Shown here: piece by piece, positions 33,539-43,241 of the stretch
Layout: every line of letters begins with the position of its first letter
How positions within the stretch are numbered: position 1 is the stretch's first letter
Made by a program: the position numbers and the translations under genes
From: Micromonospora sp. MA102
Lineage (GTDB): Bacteria > Actinomycetota > Actinomycetes > Mycobacteriales > Micromonosporaceae
Assembly (NCBI RefSeq): GCF_025460765.1
Contig: NZ_JAMWEG010000011.1
Location: 144,654-208,653 of the forward strand
DNA length: 64,000 bases
Direction of reading: 5' to 3'
Notes under the pieces: model-generated
Database searches by the model: none
Told to the model about the DNA's origin: nothing
The model's input: only the letters and a program-made list of their open reading frames with translations

Positions 33539-36500
33539 CTAAGCCATGACGATCTTCTGATGGTTTTTTAATGTGCGAAGAGTCAGACCACTTACACCAC
33601 TTCTATCGAACAAGTACAACTCTCTGGACTTGCATCCTTCACAGAAGGCGACATCAACAAGTGGCCAGAGGGATAGCGGGCCCGCTGCGGAGGGGTCTTC
33701 AAAATAGACTCTCGTCGGCTTTAGCGGATTTCCGCGCTTATCAAGCGGCTCCCAATCTGGGTGGCTTCCATGCAGGCGCTCCCCGATCCACCTAAACCCG
33801 CTGGCCCCCTCCCCCAAGTAGTGACACTCGCCGACATAAAACCAATCGACTCTAGATAGCCAAGACACGGCCTCGAGACTTGAGACCAGCGCCGGCTCAA
33901 GCATTGCGACATCATCTTCGATTTGACCAAGAGAAGGGACAGCATGAGCATGAGCCTCGTCATTGCGATGAGAGCAGATGAGTCTGAGACTATCATTGAC
34001 TCCACCCGGGTCCAGGAAATCCTCCAGATTCCGCAATTCGGGGATTGGGCCGGCGATAGCCAAGTCCTGCGTAGTATTCAGCCATTTGGCGAAACTGGCA
34101 CCCGCCTGAAATGCAGAGAGCTGCCGGCTAGAAACTTTACCCTCCCTGGAAATAAGAATCGCAAGGGATACTATTCCGAGAGTCCTTGCAATACCCTCCC
34201 CCAGCTTCTTTAGACATTCCAAGCGCCTTGCACTGCTAGCGATCCGATACTGCCTCGCCAAGGCGGCAATATGATGCGGGTAGCTACGCTCGGCGCGCCA
34301 CAGCGGATCCTCCAAGGGGCGCACAAGCGCGTCTATCAAGCGGACTTCCGATACCGCGAGCCTGGCCACTCGCCGAGCGGTATCAGAGCCCCCCACCGAC
34401 TGCTGAAAAATGTTCGGACGGAGCCTGGCCGTGACTCGCGATATACTCTGTCGCCGCTCACCCAGATCATTTATCGCATGCTCAAAATCCGGATCTGCGA
34501 TGAGAGCGACAGGAACCAATGTGGCTGGCTCTATCCTTGCCAACTGGTTAAGCTGCCTAAATGTCGGTGAGTTTAGCCATTCGCAAAGGACACTGGCCCC
34601 GGCGCCGGCCCGAATAACCTTCATTGGCGTGAGCGCCTCGCCGAACTCGATCGGCAACCGACGCCAGCCCGTTACGTCGCCGACAACGTCGCCGCCTCTA
34701 CAATGGCTTAGAAATTCACCACCGCGAGGCTGGTCTGTCAACTCCGAGGCATCGTGCGTCGAATACAAAGCAGCGGCCCTAAGGATTGGAAGCCCCAGCT
34801 CGGCTTGTCGCTCGACGCGTTGAGCAATCACCATTTCAGCCACTTCTTCTAGCGGCCCAAGATGCGGCTCCCAGGATCTCGGCGCAAAAGCGGACGGGGA
34901 AACTACGTAGCCTATTCGCGTCCGCGCCTTGTCCAACCAGGAATCGGATGATTTTGGCAGCACTTCGCGCGCGAAGTAGACATCTGGCTCCTCCTCAAGG
35001 GGAATGGACTTTTCGACACGAAGACCCCGATCCGGCATTAGATTCCCAGCTCGGTCCTTTTGAGCTTCTCCCTGAGGATCCCGAACCGTGAAGGCATTCC
35101 AAACTGCCGTTTCGATTTCAGCGGGCAGCGTCCCGAGCTTTGCAATTTGGCGAGCAAAACGACTGCGGCTTCTTGCGTGACGCCCGATGAGCGACTTAGC
35201 GCTCGCCAATAGCGATTCACGGTCGGGATAATCGGCAACAGCCGACTCTTTGGTCAGGATCGCGACCGTCTCCTCGCTGACCTCGAAGCGCAGGCGTAAC
35301 GGGCGCTCGACAGTAATCCGCTGATAGCCGAAGTCGGTGGTCTTGAAGATCTTCACCTTGGCGTGCTGCGGGTGCTCCGGATCGTCCGCGATGGACAGCG
35401 CCTCCACATAGGCGCGAGTCAGTTCAGCGATGTGCTCGTCGGTGAGCATCTTGCGCTTGTCGCCGAGGCTCTTGCGCACCTTTGTCCAGTAGTCACGGCC
35501 GTCGAGCAGCACCACCCTGCGCCGGCGGGCCGGCTCCTTACGGTTGGTGAGGATCCAGAAGTAGGTGGATATGCCGGTGTTGTAGAACAGTTGATCGGGC
35601 AACGCAACGATGCCTTCAAGAAGATCGTTCTCCAGAATCCAGCGGCGGATCTCCGACTCCCCGGACCCGGCGCCGCCGGTGAACAGCGGCGGCCCGTTGA
35701 AGACGATCGCCAGGCGACTGCCGCCCTCCTCGGGGCGCTTCATCTTTGAAATCATGTGCTGGAGGAAGAGCAGCGACCCGTCGTTGATTCGGGGCAGACC
35801 AGCACCGAACCGGCCGGCGTGACCGCGGGCGGCCTCGTCCTTGATGAACTTCTCGATCTTCTTCCACTCCACCCCGAACGGCGGGTTGGCAAGCATGTAG
35901 TCGAACCGCTCGCCCTCGTGGCCGTCCTGACTCAGCGAGTTACCGAAGGCGATCTTCGTCGGTTCGCCGCCCTTGAGCATCATCTCCGAGCGACAGATCG
36001 CGTACGTCTCGCCGTTGAGCTCCTGCCCGTACACCTCGACCGTGGCATGCGGGTTGTACGCCTGGATGTGCTCCTGCGCCTCGGTGAGCATCCCGCCCGT
36101 CCCACACGCCGGGTCGTAGACCTTCCGAACGAGGCCCGGTATGACCAAGTCCTCCTCATCGGGCGCCAACAGCAGGTTGACCATCAGCTTGACGACCTCG
36201 CGGGGGGTGAAGTGCTCACCGGCGGTCTCGTTGCTGTTTTCCGAGAAGCGTTGGACTAGCTCCTCGAACAGGTAACCCATCTGATCGTTAGGAACGCTCT
36301 CGAGGTCGAGATCGACCTCGGCGAACTTCGCTACTATTTGGTACAACAGCCCGGCCCCGGCGAGCCGGCTGATCTGGCTGTCGAAGCCGTACTTGTCGAG
36401 CACGTCGACCGCGCCAGGTGAGAAGCCCTCGATGTAGGCACGCAGGTTGAGCGCGACCTGGTCCTGATCGCCGTGCAGCTTGCGAAACGACATCTCGCTG

Positions 36501-36745
36501 GTGTTGTAGAACGACAACCCGGCGGTCTTGCGCAGCACCGGGTCCACGTTTCGCAAGCCCATGTCCTTGAGCTGCTTGTGCCGGGCGAGCACCGCCTCCT
36601 TCGTTGGCTCCAGAACGCAGTCGAGCCGACGTAGCAGGGTGAACGGCAGGATCACTCGCCCATACTCGGGCTGTCGATAGTCCCCACGGAGCAGATCAGC
36701 GAGCGACCAGATGAGATTGACAAGATCATCGCCTCTACGGCTCAC
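33539..36745 (-). CDS. HsdM-type N6-adenine methylase fused to a long C-terminus with HEPN-like motif, 1068 aa
   Basis: Residues 1-620 are a type I methylase closely similar to the second hsdM at 41169-43124: HsdM_N helices, DPACGTGGM (211-219, SAM binding) and NPPF (287-290, catalysis). Beyond about 640 the proteins diverge. Next comes a half-TRD-like piece (KVIRAGAGASVLCEWLNSPT, then PVALIADPDFEHAI), then a helical domain with HRNDEAH (R927-H932), matching the R-x4-H active site of HEPN RNases. The end has a Cys pair CEGC (1035/1038) that may bind zinc. The DNA for the C-terminal part, about 33540-34900, is visibly less GC-rich than the methylase part, which suggests a fused-in segment. Kinase and nuclease genes follow on the same strand. 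Confidence 0.85.
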   Translation of the reverse strand: MSRRGDDLVNLIWSLADLLRGDYRQPEYGRVILPFTLLRRLDCVLEPTKEAVLARHKQLKDMGLRNVDPVLRKTAGLSFYNTSEMSFRKLHGDQDQVALNLRAYIEGFSPGAVDVLDKYGFDSQISRLAGAGLLYQIVAKFAEVDLDLESVPNDQMGYLFEELVQRFSENSNETAGEHFTPREVVKLMVNLLLAPDEEDLVIPGLVRKVYDPACGTGGMLTEAQEHIQAYNPHATVEVYGQELNGETYAICRSEMMLKGGEPTKIAFGNSLSQDGHEGERFDYMLANPPFGVEWKKIEKFIKDEAARGHAGRFGAGLPRINDGSLLFLQHMISKMKRPEEGGSRLAIVFNGPPLFTGGAGSGESEIRRWILENDLLEGIVALPDQLFYNTGISTYFWILTNRKEPARRRRVVLLDGRDYWTKVRKSLGDKRKMLTDEHIAELTRAYVEALSIADDPEHPQHAKVKIFKTTDFGYQRITVERPLRLRFEVSEETVAILTKESAVADYPDRESLLASAKSLIGRHARSRSRFARQIAKLGTLPAEIETAVWNAFTVRDPQGEAQKDRAGNLMPDRGLRVEKSIPLEEEPDVYFAREVLPKSSDSWLDKARTRIGYVVSPSAFAPRSWEPHLGPLEEVAEMVIAQRVERQAELGLPILRAAALYSTHDASELTDQPRGGEFLSHCRGGDVVGDVTGWRRLPIEFGEALTPMKVIRAGAGASVLCEWLNSPTFRQLNQLARIEPATLVPVALIADPDFEHAINDLGERRQSISRVTARLRPNIFQQSVGGSDTARRVARLAVSEVRLIDALVRPLEDPLWRAERSYPHHIAALARQYRIASSARRLECLKKLGEGIARTLGIVSLAILISREGKVSSRQLSAFQAGASFAKWLNTTQDLAIAGPIPELRNLEDFLDPGGVNDSLRLICSHRNDEAHAHAVPSLGQIEDDVAMLEPALVSSLEAVSWLSRVDWFYVGECHYLGEGASGFRWIGERLHGSHPDWEPLDKRGNPLKPTRVYFEDPSAAGPLSLWPLVDVAFCEGCKSRELYLFDRSGVSGLTLRTLKNHQKIVMA

Positions 36746-36859
36746 AGATTCTCCAGACCTTGCAGGGCGTCACTTCTGCAACTACTGCACTTCACATCAC
36801 GAATGGGCCATGCCATCGACCCTGGCTTACCGGCACCTCTAGGTCTCGTCATCTTGCCG

Positions 36860-39800
36860 CTATGCGATGCCCTTGCGGCGACGGATCATCTGGTACGCCT
36901 GGCGGCGCGCGAACTGGTTGAGCTGCGAGCGCAGGTTGTCGTCGTCGAGATAACGCTGCATCAGCTTGCCGTTGTCGTCGTGCCGGGAAAGGATCACGTC
37001 CTCGATCCGCTTGTCGCACACCACACCGAAGTTGCTCTCGTCGTTGACCAGCGCTGCCGCTTCGAGCGTGCCGTCCTCAGCAAGGGCGACAATCTGCTGC
37101 TCGACCCAGACCTTGTCGGCCTCGCCCAACCCGATGCCGAACTTGTCGTTGAACGCGTCGATCAGTTCGGACAACACAACCTTCTCCAGGTCGTGCTTAC
37201 GGCCCGCTCCCCCGCCGATGAAGCCGGGCAGCATCTGCTCGCCTTCCGGTGACAGTGATGCGTCGTGCTCGCCGGTCTTGCTGACCCGCAGGTGGGTCAG
37301 CTGCACCTCGCCGATGTCGACGGACGGGTCCTGCCGGCGAGGAAGGCGGTTGAGCAGCGCCCGTCCGTAGACGTGGAGGCGTTCCAGGTCCGGGTCCTGG
37401 TAGGGCACGATCTGGCTCAGGAACGCGTACATCCGGGTGTAGTCGCGCAGCGCGGACCGGAAGCCGTCCCCGGCCTCCTGGTCCTCCTCCGCTAGGGCCT
37501 TGAAGCGCTGCACAGCTGGTTCGGTGAAGCGGTAGAGGGACGCGTGGGCCCGCCGGAGAGCGGTGTCGCTCGTCGCCTCCTGCTCGGCCGCGAGCAGTGC
37601 CTCGGCGTACGCCTGCATCTCAGAGTCGACGAGGATCGGGTAGCCGGTCACCGCGTTCTGCGCGGTGTAGAGCAGGTTGGGATCGGTGGGGGTGGTGGCG
37701 GCAGTCTCGAAGTACGGCTTGAACTGCTCGGCGATGTCCCCGGCCTCGTTGACGAAGTCGAGGACGAAGACGTCGCCCTGGGCCTTGAGCGGGTGGGTGC
37801 GGTTGAGCCTGGACAGGGTCTGCACCGCGGCGACGCTCTTGAGCAGCTTGTCCACGTACATCGTGGTGAGCAGCGGCTGGTCGAAGCCGGTCTGATACTT
37901 CTCGGCCACTACCAAGATCTTGTACTCGACGTCCTGCTTGGCCTTCGCCGTGCCGGCGTACTTGTCGTCTGCGGCGGTGTAGGCGAACCGCTCGGGCAGC
38001 TCGCCCTCGCTGAACCCGTTGCTCCGCGCCTCGGTGTGCTCGACGCCATCGATTTCAAGGTCACCGGAAAAGGCGACCAGGGAGTCGCAGCCCACGTACT
38101 GCTGCATCTCGACGTACTTCCTGATGGCAGTGTGCAGGCGGACGGCGGCCTCGCGGGAGCCGGTGACCACCATGGCCTTGGCGCGCCCGCCGAGGCGCGA
38201 CGCCGTGTGCTTGCGGAAGTGCTCGACGATGATCTCGGCCTTCTGGGCCTGCATGGTGGGGTGCAGGCTCGCGAAGCGGGCGAGCTGGGCGCCAGCCTTC
38301 TTCGGGTCGACCTCAGGATCATCGGGGTTGGCGTTGGCCAGCTTCCAGTAAGCCTTGTAGGTCAGGTAGTTGCGCAGCACATCGAGGATGAAGCCCTCGT
38401 CAATGGCCTGCCGCATCGAGTACGTGTGGAACGGCTGCGGGTTGCCGCTGACCGGGTGCGGCGTGCCGAATAGCTCGAGGGTCTTCGGCTTCGGGGTGGC
38501 GGTGAACGCGAAGTACGACAGCGTCTCGTGCCGACCGCGGGCCAGCGCCGACGCGGTGAGCAGGTCGCCCGACTCGTCCACGTCGTCGCTGCCGAGCTTG
38601 AGCAGCACCTTCTTCAGCGCAGCGGCTGAGTCCCCGGACTGCGACGAGTGCGCCTCGTCGACGATTACCGCGAAGCGCTTGCCCTTGAGCCCCTGCACCT
38701 TGTCGAGGATGAAGGGGAACTTCTGCATGGTGGTGATGATGATCTTCGCGGTCTCGCCCTGGAGGGCGGCGGCGAGCTGGGCGGAGTCCTTGTCGATCCG
38801 CTGCACCACGCCCGGCACGTGCTCGAACTGGAAGACCGTGTCCTGCAACTGCCGGTCGAGCACCACCCGATCGGTGATGATGATGACCTTGTCGAAGACC
38901 GGCTCGTTGGGGAGCAGCCCCTTGGCCCGGGCGACGTCATCGAGGGTGGGCGCGGTGTGCAGGCTCGAGAGCCGGTGCGCCAGCCAGGCGATGGTGTTCG
39001 ACTTGCCCGACCCGGCCGAGTGCATAACCAGGTAGTTGTGGCCGGAGCCGTGGCCGGCGGCATGGTCGGTGAGCTGGGTGACCGCGTGCCACTGGTGGTA
39101 TCGCGGGAAGATCAGGCTCCGCGACTCCTTGTCGGTGTGCAGGAACCGCCGGACCAAGTCCATCCAGGTGTCCGGGTGCCAAATCCGCTCCCACAGGTAG
39201 GAGCTGCGGTAACCGGAGGCGCCCGCCGGCGGGTTACCAGCACCGCCGGACACACCCGGCCCTTCTGAGCCGGTGTTGAACGGCAGGAACCTGGTCTTGT
39301 CGCCCGCTAGCTTCGTCGTGACGAAGACCAAGTCGGGATCCACCGCGAAGTGCGCGAGGGCGCGCCGCGCGAAGATCAGTTCCTTCGGGTCACGCGTCTC
39401 GCGGTACTGCTTCTTGGCGTCCTCGACGGTCTGGCCGGTCAGTGGATTCTTCAGCTCGGCTGTGGCGAGCGGGATGCCGTTGACGAAGAGCACCAGGTCG
39501 AGCGTGTTGTTGTTGCTCGGCGAATATGCGAGCTGACGGGTGACGGTGAGGCGGTTGGCGCGGTAGAGCTTAAGCGCGTCGTCAGTGATGGCGTGGGCGG
39601 GCTTGAAATAGGCCAGCCGGATGAGGACGCCCTTGTCCTTGACGCCGCGCCGGAGGACGTCGAGCGGCCCACGTTCGTCGATCTGCTTGGCGAGGTACTG
39701 CGCGAAGTGCCGCTGCGCCTCGGTCTGTCCACCGTGGTAGGCGCACAGCTTGTCCCAAGCTGGCTTCTGCGTTGCACTGATGAAGATGAATAGCTCGGAG

Positions 39801-39913
39801 GTGTCGAGCCCGAGCCACCGGTTGTAGTGGGCTGGAATGCCGGCCAACCAGCCTGAGCCGAGCAGCGAGCCCTCTATCGCCGCTTCGAACCGCTGCTCGC
39901 CATGAGCGCTCAT
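36860..39913 (-). CDS. hsdR: Type I restriction endonuclease subunit R (HsdR), 1017 aa
   Basis: The N-terminal nuclease shows Asp139 (NTLDLVLFVNG), Glu153 and Lys155 (TAELKNP) and the Gln of TGQT. An SF2 translocase follows: Walker A HSAGSGKSN (298-306), motif II IVDEAHSS (417-424), a motif III-like YFAFTATPKPKTLE and motifs V/VI downstream (LLKSVAAVQTLSRLNRT). Length and order fit HsdR, which with HsdM and HsdS translocates and cuts DNA lacking the system's methylation. The stop codon of hsdS overlaps its ATG (ATGA). It looks intact. It is followed 115 bp downstream by the HsdM fusion gene. Confidence 0.93.
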   Translation of the reverse strand: MSAHGEQRFEAAIEGSLLGSGWLAGIPAHYNRWLGLDTSELFIFISATQKPAWDKLCAYHGGQTEAQRHFAQYLAKQIDERGPLDVLRRGVKDKGVLIRLAYFKPAHAITDDALKLYRANRLTVTRQLAYSPSNNNTLDLVLFVNGIPLATAELKNPLTGQTVEDAKKQYRETRDPKELIFARRALAHFAVDPDLVFVTTKLAGDKTRFLPFNTGSEGPGVSGGAGNPPAGASGYRSSYLWERIWHPDTWMDLVRRFLHTDKESRSLIFPRYHQWHAVTQLTDHAAGHGSGHNYLVMHSAGSGKSNTIAWLAHRLSSLHTAPTLDDVARAKGLLPNEPVFDKVIIITDRVVLDRQLQDTVFQFEHVPGVVQRIDKDSAQLAAALQGETAKIIITTMQKFPFILDKVQGLKGKRFAVIVDEAHSSQSGDSAAALKKVLLKLGSDDVDESGDLLTASALARGRHETLSYFAFTATPKPKTLELFGTPHPVSGNPQPFHTYSMRQAIDEGFILDVLRNYLTYKAYWKLANANPDDPEVDPKKAGAQLARFASLHPTMQAQKAEIIVEHFRKHTASRLGGRAKAMVVTGSREAAVRLHTAIRKYVEMQQYVGCDSLVAFSGDLEIDGVEHTEARSNGFSEGELPERFAYTAADDKYAGTAKAKQDVEYKILVVAEKYQTGFDQPLLTTMYVDKLLKSVAAVQTLSRLNRTHPLKAQGDVFVLDFVNEAGDIAEQFKPYFETAATTPTDPNLLYTAQNAVTGYPILVDSEMQAYAEALLAAEQEATSDTALRRAHASLYRFTEPAVQRFKALAEEDQEAGDGFRSALRDYTRMYAFLSQIVPYQDPDLERLHVYGRALLNRLPRRQDPSVDIGEVQLTHLRVSKTGEHDASLSPEGEQMLPGFIGGGAGRKHDLEKVVLSELIDAFNDKFGIGLGEADKVWVEQQIVALAEDGTLEAAALVNDESNFGVVCDKRIEDVILSRHDDNGKLMQRYLDDDNLRSQLNQFARRQAYQMIRRRKGIA

Positions 39914-41172
39914 GCCGCCACCCCCCTCGCCGTCGGAACGTCGACCTGCCCGGTCACGGCCGCCGTAATCAGAGCTTGCTGCCGCTCAGCCAACAGGGCT
40001 TCTTGCCGCGCAACAACATCTGCAACCTGAGTCTGCAACTGGTCGGCTAACCGCATCGCCTCAACGATTCTCGCTTGCTCACTCAGTTCGGGCAGAGGCA
40101 TGACTGCAGACTTTACTACGTCCAGGTTAATCATTGCCCTCGTCGAGCCGCGACTATCCATCGCTTGCTCTCCGATGGGCGACGAAAGGAGCAGCGATAG
40201 GAAGTGAGCGTTGGCAGCACGACTGTTTACCCGTGCGCAGAAGCACTTCCCCTTGACAATGGCAGGACCCAGATTCGGCGCGACACAAGCCCGGCCCGCG
40301 TGATTGCGGGCATCCCCCAGTCCGGCTATCAGCAAGTCCCCAGCTCTAACCCGATGCCGAAGAAGATTCCGGTACAAATCAAGCGGAATGAAGGCTTGGT
40401 CCCGACGTCGGTACTCGCCGAAGCCAATGTTTCCCAATCGCACTACGGCTGCTCCCGTATCGGAGTAGTCCGAACTACTGAAGGCGCTCCCAAAGGGCCC
40501 GTCAGTGATAAAATTGATCATCCGCCTAAGGGGCGTCAGTGGGGCATCCACTCTTTCAAGCAAGCTTTGGAAGACCGACCAACGCCGTCTCACGACTACC
40601 TCTCGCAGGCGTTCGTGTGCGGCTACAAGATGTGCGCTGCGCTCGGTTGCAGCATCGAGAAACTTAACGATGCGTCGCTGCTGTTCGACGGGCGGCAAGG
40701 GGATCGGCAGCCTGTTGATATCCCACTGGAACAAGTGGGGCACACCCATACCGCCTTTCAGGGCGGCTATCGATTGCTGAGTGACATCAGCGGCGAGGGC
40801 GTACCTCAGGAAGCCAGGAAGGATACCAAATGGACGTATAACCGCAATAGACCCGTTGACCGTGGCGGGGCGCGGCAACTGGCGGACGATGTTCGTTATT
40901 CCAAGCGTATTACCGTCTTTCGCCAGCAGGACGTCTCCTACGGCAAGCTTTAGCTCGGGTGACTCTTCGTAACGGTACGCTGATATGTAATTCACGTTCT
41001 CAAAGTCAATATCGCGCGGCTTGATGTTTGGCGTTGCCAAGAAGGCATAACCCGCTGGCTGGTACTCGGCGGCGGTGAGAGCTTTCCAACCAATCCGCGC
41101 TCTGACCGTCGCCACGCGATCGACGCGGGTGACTGTCCAGCCTCTGGGAAGGTCGACGAAAGCCCCCATCAC
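39910..41172 (-). CDS. hsdS: Type I specificity subunit (HsdS), 420 aa
   Basis: Two target-recognition domains separated by conserved helices: LPRGWTVTRVDRVATV at the start, the linker LPIPLPPVEQQRRIVKFLDA near 155-175, the second TRD, then MPLPELSEQARIVEAMRLAD and a C-terminal helix. This is the complete two-TRD layout and sets the bipartite recognition site. The ATG at 41172 overlaps the hsdM stop, and its stop overlaps hsdR. Parts of both TRD regions (about 40100-41100) are lower in GC than neighbours, as expected from TRD exchange. The sequence specificity cannot be read by eye. Confidence 0.92.
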   Translation of the reverse strand: MMGAFVDLPRGWTVTRVDRVATVRARIGWKALTAAEYQPAGYAFLATPNIKPRDIDFENVNYISAYRYEESPELKLAVGDVLLAKDGNTLGITNIVRQLPRPATVNGSIAVIRPFGILPGFLRYALAADVTQQSIAALKGGMGVPHLFQWDINRLPIPLPPVEQQRRIVKFLDAATERSAHLVAAHERLREVVVRRRWSVFQSLLERVDAPLTPLRRMINFITDGPFGSAFSSSDYSDTGAAVVRLGNIGFGEYRRRDQAFIPLDLYRNLLRHRVRAGDLLIAGLGDARNHAGRACVAPNLGPAIVKGKCFCARVNSRAANAHFLSLLLSSPIGEQAMDSRGSTRAMINLDVVKSAVMPLPELSEQARIVEAMRLADQLQTQVADVVARQEALLAERQQALITAAVTGQVDVPTARGVAA

Positions 41173-43124
41173 TGCGTCACCTCAGCAAGGAGAACTTGAA
41201 TCTCCACCTCCAGCGTCTTGATCTCGGCGTCGATCTCCGCAAGGGGGCGAGGCGGTTGGTAAACGTAGAAGTGGCGGGTAAAGGGGATTTCGTACCCAAT
41301 TTTTGTCTTGGACTCATCGGTCCAGGCGTCGGGAATGTGCGGAAGTACCTCCCGCTTGAGGTAATCGTGGATGTCCTCTTTCAACGGCACATTCTCGTTG
41401 TCTCGCAGGTCGGCATCCGGCAGCGGCTTACCCTTGCGGTCGGTCTGCATTTCCCCCTCCGGGTCGCTGACCGAGAACGCCTCCCACACCGCCTTCTCCA
41501 CTGCCGCCGGCAGCTTGCCGAGCCCATTGAGCTTCATCGCGAACTCAGCCCGGGTCGCGGACTTCAGGCCGATCAGCGACTTCGCCGCCGCCAGCAGCGA
41601 CTCCCGCTCGGCGTGCCTCAGGACCGCCCGGGCCTCGGCCAGCAGGGCGACCGTCTCCTCGGTGACCTCGAAGCGCAGCCGCAGCGGGCGCTCTACGGTG
41701 ATGCGCTGGTAGCCGAAGTCGGTGGTCTTTAAGACCTTCACTTTCGCGTGCTGCGAGTGCTCCGGGTCCTCCGCGATTGACAGTGCGTCAACGTACAGCT
41801 TGGTCAGCTCGTTAATGTGCCCGTCGGTGAGCATCTTGCGCTTGTCACCAAGGCTCTTGCGCATCTTGGTCCAGTAGTCGCGGCCGTCGAGCAGCACGAC
41901 CCTCCGCCGGCGGGCCGGCTCCTTCCGGTTGCTGAGGATCCAGAAGTAGGTGGAGATGCCGGTGTTGTAGAAGAGCTGGTCGGGCAGGGCGACGATGCCT
42001 TCGAGGAGGTCGTTCTCCAGGATCCAGCGGCGGATCTCCGACTCCCCCGATCCGGCAGCACCGGTGAAGAGCGGCGAGCCATTGAAGACGATCGCCAGCC
42101 GGCTGCCGCCATCCTCGGGTCGCTTCATTTTCGAGATCATGTGCTGGAGGAATAGCAGCGAGCCATCGTTGATCCGGGGCAGCCCGGCGCCGAACCGGCC
42201 GGCGTGGCCGAGGGCCGCCTCATCCTTGACGAACTTCTCGACCTTCTTCCACTCCACGCCGAACGGCGGGTTGGCGAGCATGTAGTCGAACCGCTCGCGG
42301 TCGTGGCCGTCCTGGCTGAACGAATTTCCTAACACAATCTTGTTGGGATCGCTACCTCTGAGGAGCATGTCCGACCAGCAGATAGCGTACGTCTCGCCGT
42401 TGAGTTCCTGGCCATATACCTCGACGTTCGCGTGCGCGTTGTGCGCCTCGATGAAGTCCTGCGCCTCCGTCAACATCCCACCACTGCCGCAGGCTGGGTC
42501 GTAGACCTTTCGGACGATGCCCGGAGTAACTAGTTCATCCTCGTCTGGCGCAAGCAGCAGGTTGACCATCAACTTGATGACCTCCGGCGGAGTGAAGTGC
42601 TCGCCAGCCGTCAAGAACTCGGCGAATCGACGGATCAAATCCTCGAAAATGTAGCCCATCTGCCGATTCGATACAGCGTCCGGATGCAGGTCGATGTCGA
42701 CGAATTTGGCGACAACCTGGTAGAGCAAACCCGCCTCGTCGAGACGGCTAATCTGGGAATCGAAGGCATACTTTTCCAAAACCTCAGCCGCACCTGCCGA
42801 GAAACCACCGATATAGGCGCGAAGGTTAACTGCGACGTTTTCCGGATCGCTCGCCAACTGCCGGAAGGATAACGGGCTCGTGTTATAGAACGAGACGTTA
42901 GTCACTCGCCGCAGTACGGGCTCGACATTCTTGACGCCTAAGCCTTCCAACTGGGCTTGCCTGCTAAGCACTGCCTTCTTGCTGGACTCCAGTACACAGT
43001 CCATACGTCGCAGCACCGTCAGTGGCAGGATCACCCGACCGTACTCTGACTGTCGGTAGTCACCCCTGAGCAGGTCAGCAACGGACCAGATGAGGCCAGC
43101 AAGCTTGCCGTGGTCAGTACTCAC
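41169..43124 (-). CDS. hsdM: Type I methylase subunit (HsdM), 651 aa
   Basis: Standard HsdM: N-terminal helical domain (LIWSVADLLRGDYRQSEYGR), SAM-binding DPACGSGGM (209-217) and catalytic NPPFG (285-289), methylating adenine N6. The C-terminus is the usual S-contacting helical end (PLAEIDAEIKTLEVEIQVLL). It heads the hsdM-hsdS-hsdR operon with 4-bp overlaps. Its paralogue at 33539-36745 shares the methylase core but has a different, much longer C-terminus. Two methylases for one HsdS is unusual and suggests duplication followed by fusion in the second copy. Confidence 0.93.
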   Translation of the reverse strand: MSTDHGKLAGLIWSVADLLRGDYRQSEYGRVILPLTVLRRMDCVLESSKKAVLSRQAQLEGLGVKNVEPVLRRVTNVSFYNTSPLSFRQLASDPENVAVNLRAYIGGFSAGAAEVLEKYAFDSQISRLDEAGLLYQVVAKFVDIDLHPDAVSNRQMGYIFEDLIRRFAEFLTAGEHFTPPEVIKLMVNLLLAPDEDELVTPGIVRKVYDPACGSGGMLTEAQDFIEAHNAHANVEVYGQELNGETYAICWSDMLLRGSDPNKIVLGNSFSQDGHDRERFDYMLANPPFGVEWKKVEKFVKDEAALGHAGRFGAGLPRINDGSLLFLQHMISKMKRPEDGGSRLAIVFNGSPLFTGAAGSGESEIRRWILENDLLEGIVALPDQLFYNTGISTYFWILSNRKEPARRRRVVLLDGRDYWTKMRKSLGDKRKMLTDGHINELTKLYVDALSIAEDPEHSQHAKVKVLKTTDFGYQRITVERPLRLRFEVTEETVALLAEARAVLRHAERESLLAAAKSLIGLKSATRAEFAMKLNGLGKLPAAVEKAVWEAFSVSDPEGEMQTDRKGKPLPDADLRDNENVPLKEDIHDYLKREVLPHIPDAWTDESKTKIGYEIPFTRHFYVYQPPRPLAEIDAEIKTLEVEIQVLLAEVTQ

Positions 43125-43241
43125 CAGTTTCCTTTCGATTGCCTTAAGTCAAGCAGTATGGCTGCTTCCCTGCATCGTTGTAGTCCCCCGCCTGGGGCGG
43201 ATCTCCGTCCGATCCGTCAGCAGGGAGGAGTCCTGTAGTCC

